A DNA stretch of 64,000 nt from an uncultured Myxococcales bacterium (GTDB taxonomy: Bacteria > Myxococcota_A > UBA9042): positions 25,943 to 89,942 of the forward strand of contig CAJBNH010000183.1 of NCBI GenBank assembly GCA_903955385.1. Direction: 5' to 3'. The position numbers were made by a program, and so were the translations under genes. Positions 16,683 through 25,770 of the stretch are shown piece by piece (position 1 is the stretch's first letter; each line of letters opens with the position of its first letter). The notes beneath the pieces are model-generated. The model searched no databases. It was given only the letters and a program-made list of their open reading frames with translations, and had not been told where the DNA came from.

Positions 16683-18836
16683 TCAGCGATCGAGCTCGGC
16701 AAGCAGCTCGCGGCCGTATCTTTCCACGAAGCGGGGACCCACGCCATGCACACGCAGCAGCTCAGCCATCGTCTTGGGCACCACAGCGGCGATTTCCAGC
16801 AGGGTGGCGTCGGTCAGGATGCGGAAGGCGGGTACGCGCTCGAGCCGACACTGGGCCAGCCGCCACGCCTTCAGCTCGGAGATCAGGCGCTCGTCGCGGC
16901 CCTGGTCCAGACGCCGCGGGGCCTCGGTCACGCGCGCTGGCGGTGTGGCAACAGCAGCGGACTTTGCGCGAGAGGCGGTGGTGGCTTTCGCTGCGGCGGC
17001 CTTCCGCTTGGGAAGGGCAGCGCGGACGGGAGGTTCGTCGCCTTCCAGGCGGACGCGCTCGACCCACTCGCCGTCCTCGAGATCCGTCTCGCGGTCCAGC
17101 TCGATCTGGCGATAGCGGATGGTCTGGCCGTCCTTGTCGAAGCTTGCCGCGTGGGAGTCGATGACGCCTTCGCGCTCCAACCCGTCCAGCAACAACTCGA
17201 ATTCCTTGCGTTCCAACCGCGAGCCGAACACCTCGCGGTGCAGTTTGCCGGCACTGACCGAGCCGCTGTCCGCCAGCGCATCGACGATTCCCTGCAGCAG
17301 CCGCTGTTCGCGCTGGTCGGGGGCACGGGTGCGGCGCACGGCGTCGGTCTCGGGGGCACAGCGGTCGCAGTGGCCGCACGGGCGATTGTCGTGCACGTCA
17401 CCGAAGTACGAGGTCAGCGCGACCATCCGGCAGCCGCCGTCACGGGCCAGCGTGAACATGTCATCGACCTGCGCCTCGCGGTAGGCGCGCTGGTTCTTGT
17501 AGGCGTCGAGCCAGCGGGGCACAGCGGCGGACGTGTCGCGCACGGTGTCGTCGTAGTCGATGGTGACCGCCGAGTGTCCCCACAGCTTGTCCAAGGCGGC
17601 CTCAGCGACCTCCAGCCGGGAGCGGAACGGGCGCAGCAAGTCTTCGCGGCGGATGCCCTCCTCGGGGACGTGCTTCAAGACCGAGACCAGCTCTTCGGGC
17701 GGCGGATACGAGCGCTCGAAGAAGTGGGTGTGCAGGTGGCGATCTGCCCATGAATACAGGGCAATCACCTTGGACTGCAGACCGTCGCGTCCGGCGCGGC
17801 CGATCTCCTGATAGTACGCCTCGACGCTGGACGGCAGCCCCAAGTGCATCACGGTGCGGATGTCGGCCTTGTCGATGCCCATGCCGAACGCGACCGTGGC
17901 CACCACGACCTGAATGCGGCCCGACTGGAAGCCCTCCTGCACGTCCTTGCGGCGCTCAGGCGGCAATCCGGCGTGGTAGGCGGCGCAGGGAAAGTGCTTG
18001 GCCAGATCGTCGGCCAACTCCTCGACCTGCTTGCGGCTCAGCGCGTACACGATCGCGGGTCTGCGCAAGGGGTCCGACAGCAGGCGGAGCACGTCGGCCC
18101 CACGGCTGGCGGGGGCCCGCTCGACCATCTCGATGCCCAGGTTGTCCCGGCGGAACCCGCGGATGAAGGCGCGCGCTTCCGGGATCCCCAGCTGTGCCAG
18201 GATGTCCTTTTGCACGCGCACCGTCGCCGTCGCCGTCATCGCCACGATCGGGATCTGGCCGTCGCCTCGCAATTCCGGCAGTCGCTCGCCCAGCAGCCGG
18301 TAGTCCGGCCGAAAGTCGTGGCCCCACATCGAGATGCAGTGCGCCTCATCCACCGCGATCAGCGACGGCGGGCGTTGCGCCAGACGCTGGGCGAACCCGG
18401 GCACCCGCAGGCGCTCGGGCGCAATCATCAGGAAATCCAGCCGCCCCGCGTGCCACGCCCGCAACGCCTCCTGCGACTCTGCGCGCGAGCGGTTCGAGTG
18501 GATGCGGTCGGCGTTCAGCCCCAGCTGCTGCAGCTTGGCGACCTGGTCTTCCATCAGGGCAATCAGCGGGCTGATGACCAGACACGGACCGCTCCGCTCC
18601 AGAGCAGGAAGTTGATAACATAGGGACTTTCCGCCACCGGTGGGCATCACCAGCAGACAGTCGCGCCCTGCGATGGCCGACCGACAGACCTCTTCCTGTC
18701 CTGGGCGAAACGACTGCAGCCGGAACCGCTGCCGCAGCACGCGCACCAAGTCGGTCCCCAACCCGCCCGGCTGGGACGGAGAGAACGGGGGCGCGGCGGG
18801 CAGAAGGGGCAGCTGGGGCGGTGCGCGGTGGGTCAT
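16683..18836 (-). CDS. recQ: RecQ-type ATP-dependent DNA helicase
   Basis: 717 residues from the ATG at 18836; the frame stays open to 18902, which would add 22 Arg-rich residues not typical of the family. SF2 motifs are clear: Walker A MPTGGGKSLCYQLPA, DEAHCISMWGHDFRPDYRLL (motif II with the RecQ aromatic loop), AMTATAT (III) and the QEIGRAGRDG motif VI. The RecQ zinc region C...CGHCDRC follows, then winged-helix and, after an Ala/Lys/Arg-rich linker (about 605-640), a C-terminal HRDC domain ending VHGVGPRFVERYG. It unwinds DNA from 3' to 5' in recombination and repair. The long linker before HRDC is a lineage feature. murB follows on the same strand. Confidence 0.95.
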   Translation of the reverse strand: MTHRAPPQLPLLPAAPPFSPSQPGGLGTDLVRVLRQRFRLQSFRPGQEEVCRSAIAGRDCLLVMPTGGGKSLCYQLPALERSGPCLVISPLIALMEDQVAKLQQLGLNADRIHSNRSRAESQEALRAWHAGRLDFLMIAPERLRVPGFAQRLAQRPPSLIAVDEAHCISMWGHDFRPDYRLLGERLPELRGDGQIPIVAMTATATVRVQKDILAQLGIPEARAFIRGFRRDNLGIEMVERAPASRGADVLRLLSDPLRRPAIVYALSRKQVEELADDLAKHFPCAAYHAGLPPERRKDVQEGFQSGRIQVVVATVAFGMGIDKADIRTVMHLGLPSSVEAYYQEIGRAGRDGLQSKVIALYSWADRHLHTHFFERSYPPPEELVSVLKHVPEEGIRREDLLRPFRSRLEVAEAALDKLWGHSAVTIDYDDTVRDTSAAVPRWLDAYKNQRAYREAQVDDMFTLARDGGCRMVALTSYFGDVHDNRPCGHCDRCAPETDAVRRTRAPDQREQRLLQGIVDALADSGSVSAGKLHREVFGSRLERKEFELLLDGLEREGVIDSHAASFDKDGQTIRYRQIELDRETDLEDGEWVERVRLEGDEPPVRAALPKRKAAAAKATTASRAKSAAVATPPARVTEAPRRLDQGRDERLISELKAWRLAQCRLERVPAFRILTDATLLEIAAVVPKTMAELLRVHGVGPRFVERYGRELLAELDR

Positions 18837-18968
18837 CGGGGCCCGAGTGGAGCCGAGTCGGCGCCGACGCGCAAGGGCAGAGTGAGCAGGGGGCGTGGGC
18901 ATGGTGACCTCCGTTACACGCCCTACTGATCGTCCGCAGCGGGAAAACGCCGCGCTGGCGTGGGCACA

Positions 18969-18997
18969 TTGCGTCGCCCCGTGGTCCTTGCCACACT
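18969..18997 (+). promoter_or_regulatory. Putative promoter for the acyltransferase gene
   Basis: TTGCGT (18969-18974), 17-bp spacer, CACACT (18992-18997). The predicted start near 19004 is only about 5 nt before the ATG at 19009, another near-leaderless arrangement. Confidence 0.4.
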
Positions 18998-19008
18998 GCG
19001 CGCACCCG

Positions 19009-19944
19009 ATGCGTCACTCCGACTCCACCCCTTCGCAGCCTGAATTCGCACCCAGCGCCCCGTCCGCCTCGCCCGCGGCGTCGCCCAAGTTCTGGCCAGA
19101 CTTCAGCGATCTTCCGGCGTTGCGCGACGTCTTGGCGCTGGCCAAGGCTCTGCTCGAACCCCCTCGGCCGGACCGACCAGGCCACGAGCTGCTGCCGGGC
19201 GCGCACCGGGACACCGTGATCGCGCTGGTGCGGTCGGCGCTGGCGCATGTGCAACCTGAGCTTCGCAACCCCGAGCGCATCCCGCGTGACGGCGGCGTGC
19301 TGGTCGTCGGCAACCACGCGCTGATGGGAATCGACTCGTTCGCGCTGTTTCCGCTGATCCTTCAGCACGTCGATCGCCTGCCACGGGGTCTGGCCGACAC
19401 GTTTCTGGCGCACGCGCCGCTGGTCGGTCGGGTGCTGCACAACGCCGGCGTGGTCGAGGCGAATCCCGGCAACGCCCGCCAGCTGCTGCAACAGGGAGAG
19501 ATGGTCGTCGCGTATCCCGGCGGCGCAGGCGAGTCCTTCAAGGGACCCGATAGCCACTACCAGCTGCACTGGAAGAACCGTATGGGATTCATTCGGTTGG
19601 CGATGCGCGCGCAGGTGCCGATCCTGCCGATCATGGGGGCCGGCGTCGACCACGCGTACCAGTACCTGTTCCACGAGCGCGTGCTGGTCCGCAAGCTGGT
19701 GGGCAAGGACGACGCGCGTTATGACTTTCCGGTGTCGCTGGGCCTCGGGATTCTGCCGTTGCCCGGGCGCTTTACCTTCCACGTCGGCGAGCCCATCGTG
19801 CCGCCGCCCGACCCCAGCCTGGCCGACGACCCGCACGCCGTGGCTGAGCTGCACCAGCGCGTCTGGAGCACAGCGCAAGCGCAACTGGACGAAGCGATGC
19901 GGGTTTGGCGCGAAGAGATGGGACTCGCCAAGGGGCCGCCATGA
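19009..19944 (+). CDS. MGAT-like lysophospholipid/diacylglycerol acyltransferase
   Basis: 311 residues from the ATG at 19009. The frame is open from 18895, but the upstream part overlaps the promoter region and is not conserved-looking. A low-complexity Ser/Pro/Ala N-terminus (1-30) leads into the acyltransferase domain: NHALMGIDSF (the catalytic His and Asp of the H-x-D box, here with five residues between), then VVAYPGGAGESFKGPDS (the glycerol-phosphate binding block II) and RMGFIRLAMRAQVPILPI. This arrangement resembles the eukaryote-like MGAT/DGAT2 branch of the LPLAT superfamily. It probably acylates a glycerolipid at the inner membrane. Its TGA overlaps the start of the next gene as ATGA. 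Confidence 0.85.
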   Translation: MRHSDSTPSQPEFAPSAPSASPAASPKFWPDFSDLPALRDVLALAKALLEPPRPDRPGHELLPGAHRDTVIALVRSALAHVQPELRNPERIPRDGGVLVVGNHALMGIDSFALFPLILQHVDRLPRGLADTFLAHAPLVGRVLHNAGVVEANPGNARQLLQQGEMVVAYPGGAGESFKGPDSHYQLHWKNRMGFIRLAMRAQVPILPIMGAGVDHAYQYLFHERVLVRKLVGKDDARYDFPVSLGLGILPLPGRFTFHVGEPIVPPPDPSLADDPHAVAELHQRVWSTAQAQLDEAMRVWREEMGLAKGPP

Positions 19945-20531
19945 CACTGCCCCGCATCGAGTGGCTGACCATCGACGAGGCCGCGGCCTTTGCCCACCAC
20001 CTGCGCCAGCATCTGGCCGACAACGGCGCACATGGGCAGCTGTTTTCGCCGATCGAGTCCCACGAGCTGCAGATCACCGCCGTCGACGTGCAGCGCCGCG
20101 CCCACGCCACCGCCCGCGGACTGCTGCGACCGGTGGACAAGCTGGAGTGGCGGCGGGCGTTTGTGGTGCGCGATCCGTCGCTGACACCGGCTGAGATCTT
20201 CCGGCGACCCGACCGCGGCCTGTGCGGACACGTCGATTTGCGAGGCGCGATGCTGCCTTCCGCCCTGCACCGCGCCACGCTGGCGATGGGGCTGTACGCT
20301 TCTGCGCGGGCGCAGGGGCATGGCAGGCGGTTGTTGGACGCCGCGCTGGCGTGGCTGCGGCAGCAGCCGTCGCTGGTCTGGGTCGATCTGACGGTGTTCA
20401 GCCACAACGCCGCCGCCCTGCACCTGTATCGCCAAGCCGGCTTCATCGAGACGGGACGGACGGTCGATCGCTATCGCGTTCAGGGCTCCAGCATCGACGA
20501 GATCCAGCTGTCGCTGCGGTTGCGCCCCTGA
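19941..20531 (+). CDS. GNAT-family N-acetyltransferase
   Basis: 196 residues, starting at the ATG that overlaps the acyltransferase stop (ATGA at 19941-19944). The GNAT acetyl-CoA loop can be seen as ARAQGHGRRLLDAALAWL (Arg/Gln-x-x-Gly-x-Gly/Ala) and motif B as FSHNAAALHLYRQAGFIETG. It ends with IQLSLRLRP. The substrate is unknown. Overlap with the lipid acyltransferase suggests coupled translation, but not necessarily a shared pathway. Confidence 0.88.
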   Translation: MTLPRIEWLTIDEAAAFAHHLRQHLADNGAHGQLFSPIESHELQITAVDVQRRAHATARGLLRPVDKLEWRRAFVVRDPSLTPAEIFRRPDRGLCGHVDLRGAMLPSALHRATLAMGLYASARAQGHGRRLLDAALAWLRQQPSLVWVDLTVFSHNAAALHLYRQAGFIETGRTVDRYRVQGSSIDEIQLSLRLRP

Positions 20532-20618
20532 CGCGGCGGGCGGGGATGCCGTAGGCTGCCGGTCCGACCCGTCCCAATCCGCACACGCCCTTCCTGACCC
20601 CTGCACGAGGGAACCCGC

Positions 20619-21158
20619 ATGACTTCACCCGCCCCCGCCCGCATCGGCATCGTCACCGTCAGCGACCGCGCCAGCCGTGGCGAGTACCAGGACCTCGGCG
20701 GTCCGGCCGTTCGCGCCTATTTCCAAGAGGTGCTCGCGAGTCCTTGGGAGGCGGTCGAGCGCGTCATCCCCGACGAGCAGCCGCTGATCGAGGCGACCCT
20801 GCGCGAGCTGTGCGACGTCCAAGGCTGCAGTCTGGTCGTGACGACGGGAGGCACGGGCCCGGCGCCCCGCGACGTCACACCCGAGGCGACCGAGGCGGTG
20901 ATCCACAAGAAGATGGAGGGGTTTGGCGAGCGCATGCGGCAGGTCTCGCTGCAGAAGGGCGTGCCGACTGCGATCCTCAGCCGCCAGATCGCGGGCGTTC
21001 GCGGCCAGTCCCTGATCGTGAACCTGCCGGGCAAGCCCAAGGCGATCGCCGAGTGTCTCGACGCCATCCTGCCGGCGGTGCCGTACTGCATCGACCTGAT
21101 CGGCGGGGCCTTTCTGGAGACGCACCCGGAGCGGTGCGTGGCGTTTCGCCCGAAGTAG
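20619..21158 (+). CDS. mog: Molybdopterin adenylyltransferase (Mog/MoaB family)
   Basis: 179 residues. The start RIGIVTVSDRASRGEYQDLGG and the loop VTTGGTGPAPRDVTPEA are diagnostic for MogA/MoaB-type enzymes, which adenylate molybdopterin before metal insertion. The C-terminus SLIVNLPGKPKAIAECLDAILPAVPYCIDLIGG is also typical. It has GAGGG 9 nt before the ATG. A weak TGACGC-N17-TAGGCT pair (20529-20557) may be its promoter. The gene ends 9 bp before the convergent stop of the large lipoprotein gene. Confidence 0.94.
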   Translation: MTSPAPARIGIVTVSDRASRGEYQDLGGPAVRAYFQEVLASPWEAVERVIPDEQPLIEATLRELCDVQGCSLVVTTGGTGPAPRDVTPEATEAVIHKKMEGFGERMRQVSLQKGVPTAILSRQIAGVRGQSLIVNLPGKPKAIAECLDAILPAVPYCIDLIGGAFLETHPERCVAFRPK

Positions 21159-21167
21159 CGGAACGGC

Positions 21168-24100
21168 TTAGAGCACCTGCAGCGGCATCGGGTTGCTGTT
21201 GGCCTGGTCCAGCGTCCGCACGCGCACGGCCGCGGGCGAGCCGGCGGGCAGGGCCGGCACCTTCACGACCACAAGCGACGTCGACCACGTCTGAACCACG
21301 GCCTGAACGCCGCCGATGAAGACGTCGCCCTTGCCCGCGCCAAACTGCTGGCCAGAGATCGTCAACAGCGCTGCGGGCTTTGCGGATCCCGGCTGCAGCG
21401 CGCTGATGCGGGGCAGTTCGAGGGTCAGCTTGCCCCCCACACTTCCCGCCGTTGCCCAGCGGTTGTGGACCAACCACCACGATCCCGCCGTCACTTGGGT
21501 CAGCACCTGCAGTGGATGTGCCTCGTCCAACCGCGCGACCAGCGTGGGGTTGTCGGCGTCCATGGTGAAGTTCGGCTGCGTCCAGACCGACACGTCGGCT
21601 TCGGGGCCCAGACCGGTCACACGCAGAACCGCCTCGCCCGTGGCCACCATGACCGCCTGTTCATTCGTGATCTTCATGGCATAGCGCATACTCGACAGCG
21701 CAGGCCGCTCGGCCAGCACCTTGGTCGCCCCCAGCACGCCCGCGAACATCATCGACCCGTCAAAGCCGGCGGCGTCCAGCAGGGCACTCGCGCTGACCTT
21801 GGACACCGGGTCGAAGCGCTGCAGCCAGAAGTCCTCAGCAAAATCGCGCAGCAGCTCGCCCACCGGTTTGCCGCCCACAGAGGCCAGCGTCGCGTAGGCG
21901 CTCGCCCAGTTGGTGGGGGCCCAGTCGAGCGCCTCGTAGAGCTTGCGCACCGGGTCGGGGCCCTGCTTCCACGTCAGCCAGTTGAGCCAGACGGATGTGC
22001 CATAAACGAAATCCGCTGCCACCGCGCCCCAACCGTCGGGCAGGCCCGACGTGACGACCTTGGCGGCCGCGCCGTCCTCTGTCATGCCTTGGAGCTGAAA
22101 GTCCGCGCCCAGCACCTGAAAGGCGGTCCACTCGGCCATTGCCTCATCCAGCCAGGACAGCGTCAGGTTGACCGTGTACTGGCGCTGGAACAGGTGTCCC
22201 ACCTCGTGGCTGACGACGGTCGCCAGCTCTGCGTCAGCAACGCTGTTCTGCACCACGATGCCGGGCTGACCCAGAAAGCCCGAAGTCGTCGCCCCCTTGG
22301 CCTTGCCGGAAAAGTCCGCCCACGACACGGACTTGCGCACGCTCAGGTTGATCGGCCCCTGAGGCACTCGCCAGCCCAGGCCGGCCAGCGTCTCCCACGC
22401 GTTCACGGCAGCGTCCAACACGGCCAAGGCATAGGCCTCCGGGACGCCATCGGTGCTTGCGAGGTCCGCCACATAGTCGACACGGAAGTGGCCCAGCGTG
22501 TCTTCCAGTACCCCCGGCGTGTCCTTGCGGTACAGCACGCCGATCTGGGCGAACGCCGTGTTGAAGCCGTCGGGCAGGGCGACGGCCGGATCACCAGGCT
22601 GCGCGGGGCCGGTGGGCTTGGCGTACTGGCCGGCCGGCAGCTCCCACTTCAACCGCATCGCCACGGCGTCCAACTCCGCTTGGCACGTGTGGATCAGCCC
22701 TGTTGCGGTGTCGAGCAGGCCGAGCGACGGCTGCTTGACCGCGAGCTCAGGCGACACGGGCAAGTCCAGACTCACCGGCAGCAGCAACTCTTTGGGTTCT
22801 GGGGTGATCTTCAGGCTGTAGAGACCCAGTGAGGTGGCTCTCTGCGGGTCGCCGCTCTGGACGGGAGGATTCTTGGGGTCGGTGGGCAGCGGCGCCCACG
22901 CCTCGATGGTGTACAGGGGCGTCGCCGACTCCGGGTCCAAGGGGGGCAGGGCGCCGGCAGGCAGGATGACGCGGCCCCCGCCCATCGCGAGCACCAGCGG
23001 CTTGCTGGGGTCGACCGCCGACACCTGTCCTGCCATGTACCGGCCGCCTGCGTTCACCACTTGGATCTGGCAGCTCTGGCCCGTCGTCAGGTTCGACAAC
23101 GGCAGCAGTCCCGCCTGCGTCATCGGCACGCAGCGCTGCTGAATGCCTTGGTCCGCTTGCACGCCCGCGCCCCACGTCAGCTCGCCGGGCCACAGGTCGG
23201 GGGCCGTGATCTTCTGCAACGGCGCGCAGTTCTTGCCTTCCGCACCGCACCCCAGGTTCACGCGCAGGCACAACAGGTCGCCGACCGACAGCGGTTGGGC
23301 CTCGGCCGAGCAGAATGCCTCCTGGAACCCGCTGTCACCCTTGCCGATCTGCATCCGCGCCAGCGAACCGGGCACCGGGCGCCCGGCCACCTTCAGCTCC
23401 AGAGGCGCACTGTCGCGCACCAGAAAGTCGTCCGGCGGCGCGTCGCCCGTCAGCAGCTTCTGCCGCATCCGAATCTGCACTTGGAACGTGTTGCCGGGCA
23501 GCAGCCCCTGCACCACAGGAGGCGGCAGCCGCAGCACGCACCGACCGGTCGGCAGGCCCTGGCACGGTGGCGGCAGGTTCGACGCCGTCTTGACGTCCTG
23601 CCAGCCCGTGTCGTGGCCGATGCTCCAGAACCGCACCGACAGCTGGCTGGATGCCGACAGGTACGGTTCCAGTCCGGCGACATCCAGCACCACGTCCACG
23701 GTGTTCATGTCCAACGCGGCGTACTCCGCAGGCGGCGACGGGTCGGTCGGCAACCAGACGCCCCCCGCCTCGAGACCGGCCGACAGCACCGGTGGCGCCA
23801 GAGGAAAGATCAGGTAGGGCCAAGGGTTGGACAGGTCCGAGCCCAGCCCGTCATCCACGCGCAGCTCGACTGCGCCGGGCGTGACGTCATCCGGCACCGT
23901 GACGACCAGACTGCCGTTCTCGCGCTTCGGCGTCACCACCCGGTCGCCGATCCGCACTCGCAACGTCTCTTCGCTGCCGTACCACTTGCCGTCCATGCGG
24001 AACCGCTGGCCCAGCGCCGCACCGCCCGTGGGATAAACGTCCGTGATTTCTGCGATTCCCGGCACCAGCCCCTGAAACCTCACGACCAGTGCGTTGCTAC

Positions 24101-24956
24101 CCTGACTGTCGACGAGCACGACGACCGGCAGCTCGACATCGACCTTGGGCTGTGGAATCGACAGTTGCACTTGCAGGTAACGGTTCTGCACCAGCAGCGC
24201 CTTCTGCTCCTGTCCGCCGATGGTCACCTTGACGCGGGTGGGGTCCCAGCCGAAGCCGCTGCCCCACAGGTCCAAGGTGCCGTAGGGCGCAATCGTCACC
24301 AGCGGTCCTTCGACCGTCGAGATCGCCGTCTGCAGGCCTGCCTGGACCAGAGCCGGGGGCTGCGCGTACGGATCGCGGATGCGGACCGCCAGCTCGCCCA
24401 GGTTCGCGGTGTAGCCCTCGACCGTCAGGATGTCGGGGTAGTTCGTCGCACTGGCCGTCGTACCGGTTGTCTCGAGCGGCAGCCAGGCCTGACCACTTGG
24501 CCGCCGGAACAGCGCCACATCGGCCGCCATCACCGTCAGCGGCGACTCGACCTGCTGGAACTCTGCACGCACCCAAGCGTTCTTCTTCAGCGCGAGATCC
24601 GCAGGCTCGACGGTGTACCGGGTCGCAGCCACCAGCCACGGGTCATCTGCGGCGCGTGCTTCCTGAGTGGAGGTCTCGTCCATGCGGTACAGCCGCAGCT
24701 CGGTCGTCTCTGTCAGCGCGTCGGGCGGCACCTGAACCTGAAAGCGACCGTCGGGAGAGACCAGCGTGCCGCCTTGCGGCCCCGCCGTCGCGGTGGCCAC
24801 CAACGTGCCGGCTGGCGTCGTGTCGCCCAAGTCCGCATCGGCACCCGAAGTCATGACGTCCTGCGAGCAGGCGGAGAGCAGGGTCAGGCCCAAACCGCAC
24901 AGCAGGGGCCATGACCACCGCAGCGTCGTCTGGACGGTGTGGAGAGACGAACGCAT
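21168..24956 (-). CDS. Large lipoprotein with IPT/TIG-like segments and a gluzincin-type metalloprotease domain
   Basis: 1262 residues from the ATG at 24956; an in-frame ATG at 24968 is possible. The signal peptide has lipobox LLSAC with Cys30. The N-terminal part (about 55-130) resembles a ZU5-like beta domain (GGTLVSPDGRFQVQVPPDAL). Several IPT/TIG-like Ig segments follow (about 185-400), for example LDLWGSGFGWDPTRVKVTIG. Near residues 850-1100 a peptidase MA-type domain has HEVGH at 917-921 and WLDEAMAEW (935-943), so His917, Glu918, His921 and Glu938 would be the zinc and catalytic set. The last 80 residues are another TIG domain (LLTISGQQFGAGKGDVFIGG). It is probably a surface-anchored metalloprotease; the substrate is unknown. 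It is convergent with mog. Confidence 0.8.
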   Translation of the reverse strand: MRSSLHTVQTTLRWSWPLLCGLGLTLLSACSQDVMTSGADADLGDTTPAGTLVATATAGPQGGTLVSPDGRFQVQVPPDALTETTELRLYRMDETSTQEARAADDPWLVAATRYTVEPADLALKKNAWVRAEFQQVESPLTVMAADVALFRRPSGQAWLPLETTGTTASATNYPDILTVEGYTANLGELAVRIRDPYAQPPALVQAGLQTAISTVEGPLVTIAPYGTLDLWGSGFGWDPTRVKVTIGGQEQKALLVQNRYLQVQLSIPQPKVDVELPVVVLVDSQGSNALVVRFQGLVPGIAEITDVYPTGGAALGQRFRMDGKWYGSEETLRVRIGDRVVTPKRENGSLVVTVPDDVTPGAVELRVDDGLGSDLSNPWPYLIFPLAPPVLSAGLEAGGVWLPTDPSPPAEYAALDMNTVDVVLDVAGLEPYLSASSQLSVRFWSIGHDTGWQDVKTASNLPPPCQGLPTGRCVLRLPPPVVQGLLPGNTFQVQIRMRQKLLTGDAPPDDFLVRDSAPLELKVAGRPVPGSLARMQIGKGDSGFQEAFCSAEAQPLSVGDLLCLRVNLGCGAEGKNCAPLQKITAPDLWPGELTWGAGVQADQGIQQRCVPMTQAGLLPLSNLTTGQSCQIQVVNAGGRYMAGQVSAVDPSKPLVLAMGGGRVILPAGALPPLDPESATPLYTIEAWAPLPTDPKNPPVQSGDPQRATSLGLYSLKITPEPKELLLPVSLDLPVSPELAVKQPSLGLLDTATGLIHTCQAELDAVAMRLKWELPAGQYAKPTGPAQPGDPAVALPDGFNTAFAQIGVLYRKDTPGVLEDTLGHFRVDYVADLASTDGVPEAYALAVLDAAVNAWETLAGLGWRVPQGPINLSVRKSVSWADFSGKAKGATTSGFLGQPGIVVQNSVADAELATVVSHEVGHLFQRQYTVNLTLSWLDEAMAEWTAFQVLGADFQLQGMTEDGAAAKVVTSGLPDGWGAVAADFVYGTSVWLNWLTWKQGPDPVRKLYEALDWAPTNWASAYATLASVGGKPVGELLRDFAEDFWLQRFDPVSKVSASALLDAAGFDGSMMFAGVLGATKVLAERPALSSMRYAMKITNEQAVMVATGEAVLRVTGLGPEADVSVWTQPNFTMDADNPTLVARLDEAHPLQVLTQVTAGSWWLVHNRWATAGSVGGKLTLELPRISALQPGSAKPAALLTISGQQFGAGKGDVFIGGVQAVVQTWSTSLVVVKVPALPAGSPAAVRVRTLDQANSNPMPLQVL

Positions 24957-25083
24957 GCAGGACTCCATCGCGCCGGAGGCAAGCTCCGCAACCCCCAAGG
25001 ATGTCCGCGCCCGGGCGTCTTGTCGATTTTGCTGCACTGGTTTCTTCGCTGGCCCTGCCGCACGCGCCCAACCCGCGTCAGGC

Positions 25084-25112
25084 TTGCCTTTTTTCCCCGC
25101 GGCTCCTAGAGT
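25084..25112 (+). promoter_or_regulatory. Putative promoter for the 184-residue hypothetical gene
   Basis: TTGCCT (25084-25089), 17-bp spacer that includes a run of T, TAGAGT (25107-25112). The predicted start near 25119 gives a leader of about 53 nt to the ATG at 25172. Confidence 0.5.
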
Positions 25113-25171
25113 CCCGGCGCCCCAACCGACGCTTCGGCCCGACCGAGGCCCCGACACAGGAACGCCCCCAC

Positions 25172-25726
25172 ATGAGCGAAGCCAACGACCTGACCCCCGC
25201 CCCCGCCCCCGACGCCCCAACTGAACCCGTCACAGACGCGGCCAAGAAGGAAGAAGGCGATGCGGAGGCCATCGGCGCGCTGCAGAAGCTGTCGCCCAAG
25301 CTGTTCGCTCGTATGTGCCGCCGGGTGCCGCTGCGCACCTTCCTGGTCGAGCTCGAGCGTCTGGACCGCGCGGTCTACTATCGCCACTTCAAGGGCTATC
25401 GGCCGAACAAGATCGACGCATCGCTTCTCGAGAAGGTCCTGCGCGCTGAGATCTTCACCCGCAACAACGGCCTGTTGGCTCAGCTGGTCATCTACAACTG
25501 GGACGAGGCCGAGTGGCGTCTGTACGGTCAGCTGCAGAAGCTGGTCAAGCAGATCAACGAGGACGTCGAGGCCATCGTCGCCATCTCTGACGCCGAAGCT
25601 GATCCGATCATGGACGCTCTGGAGGCCGAGTACGACAAGCGCGACGTCTTCATCGCGTCGGTCATCAACGGCGTGCGCGTGTCCGAAGAGTACCTGACCA
25701 AGCGTTTCGGCGACGTTCGCCTGTAG
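25172..25726 (+). CDS. Conserved-looking hypothetical protein
   Basis: 184 residues from ATG 25172, with AGGA about 10 nt upstream. The first 30 residues are a disordered, Pro/Ala/Asp-rich tail. The rest is predicted helical and highly charged with even Leu spacing (LRTFLVELERLDRAVYYRHF, then KLVKQINEDVEAIVAISDAE). There is no signal peptide or membrane segment, so it should be cytoplasmic. I recognise no family. It has its own promoter, and codon use looks native and strongly biased, which hints at good expression. Confidence 0.75.
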   Translation: MSEANDLTPAPAPDAPTEPVTDAAKKEEGDAEAIGALQKLSPKLFARMCRRVPLRTFLVELERLDRAVYYRHFKGYRPNKIDASLLEKVLRAEIFTRNNGLLAQLVIYNWDEAEWRLYGQLQKLVKQINEDVEAIVAISDAEADPIMDALEAEYDKRDVFIASVINGVRVSEEYLTKRFGDVRL

Positions 25727-25734
25727 CCATACTT

Positions 25735-25770
25735 GCGAGGCTGTCACACCGCCCCCGCGAGGCTGTCACA
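25735..25770. repeat. Two copies of a 14-bp direct repeat at the end of the histidine kinase gene
   Basis: GCGAGGCTGTCACA occurs at 25735-25748 and again at 25757-25770, 22 bp apart. The second copy includes the stop codon of the histidine kinase on the minus strand. It is probably a small tandem duplication. Confidence 0.6.
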
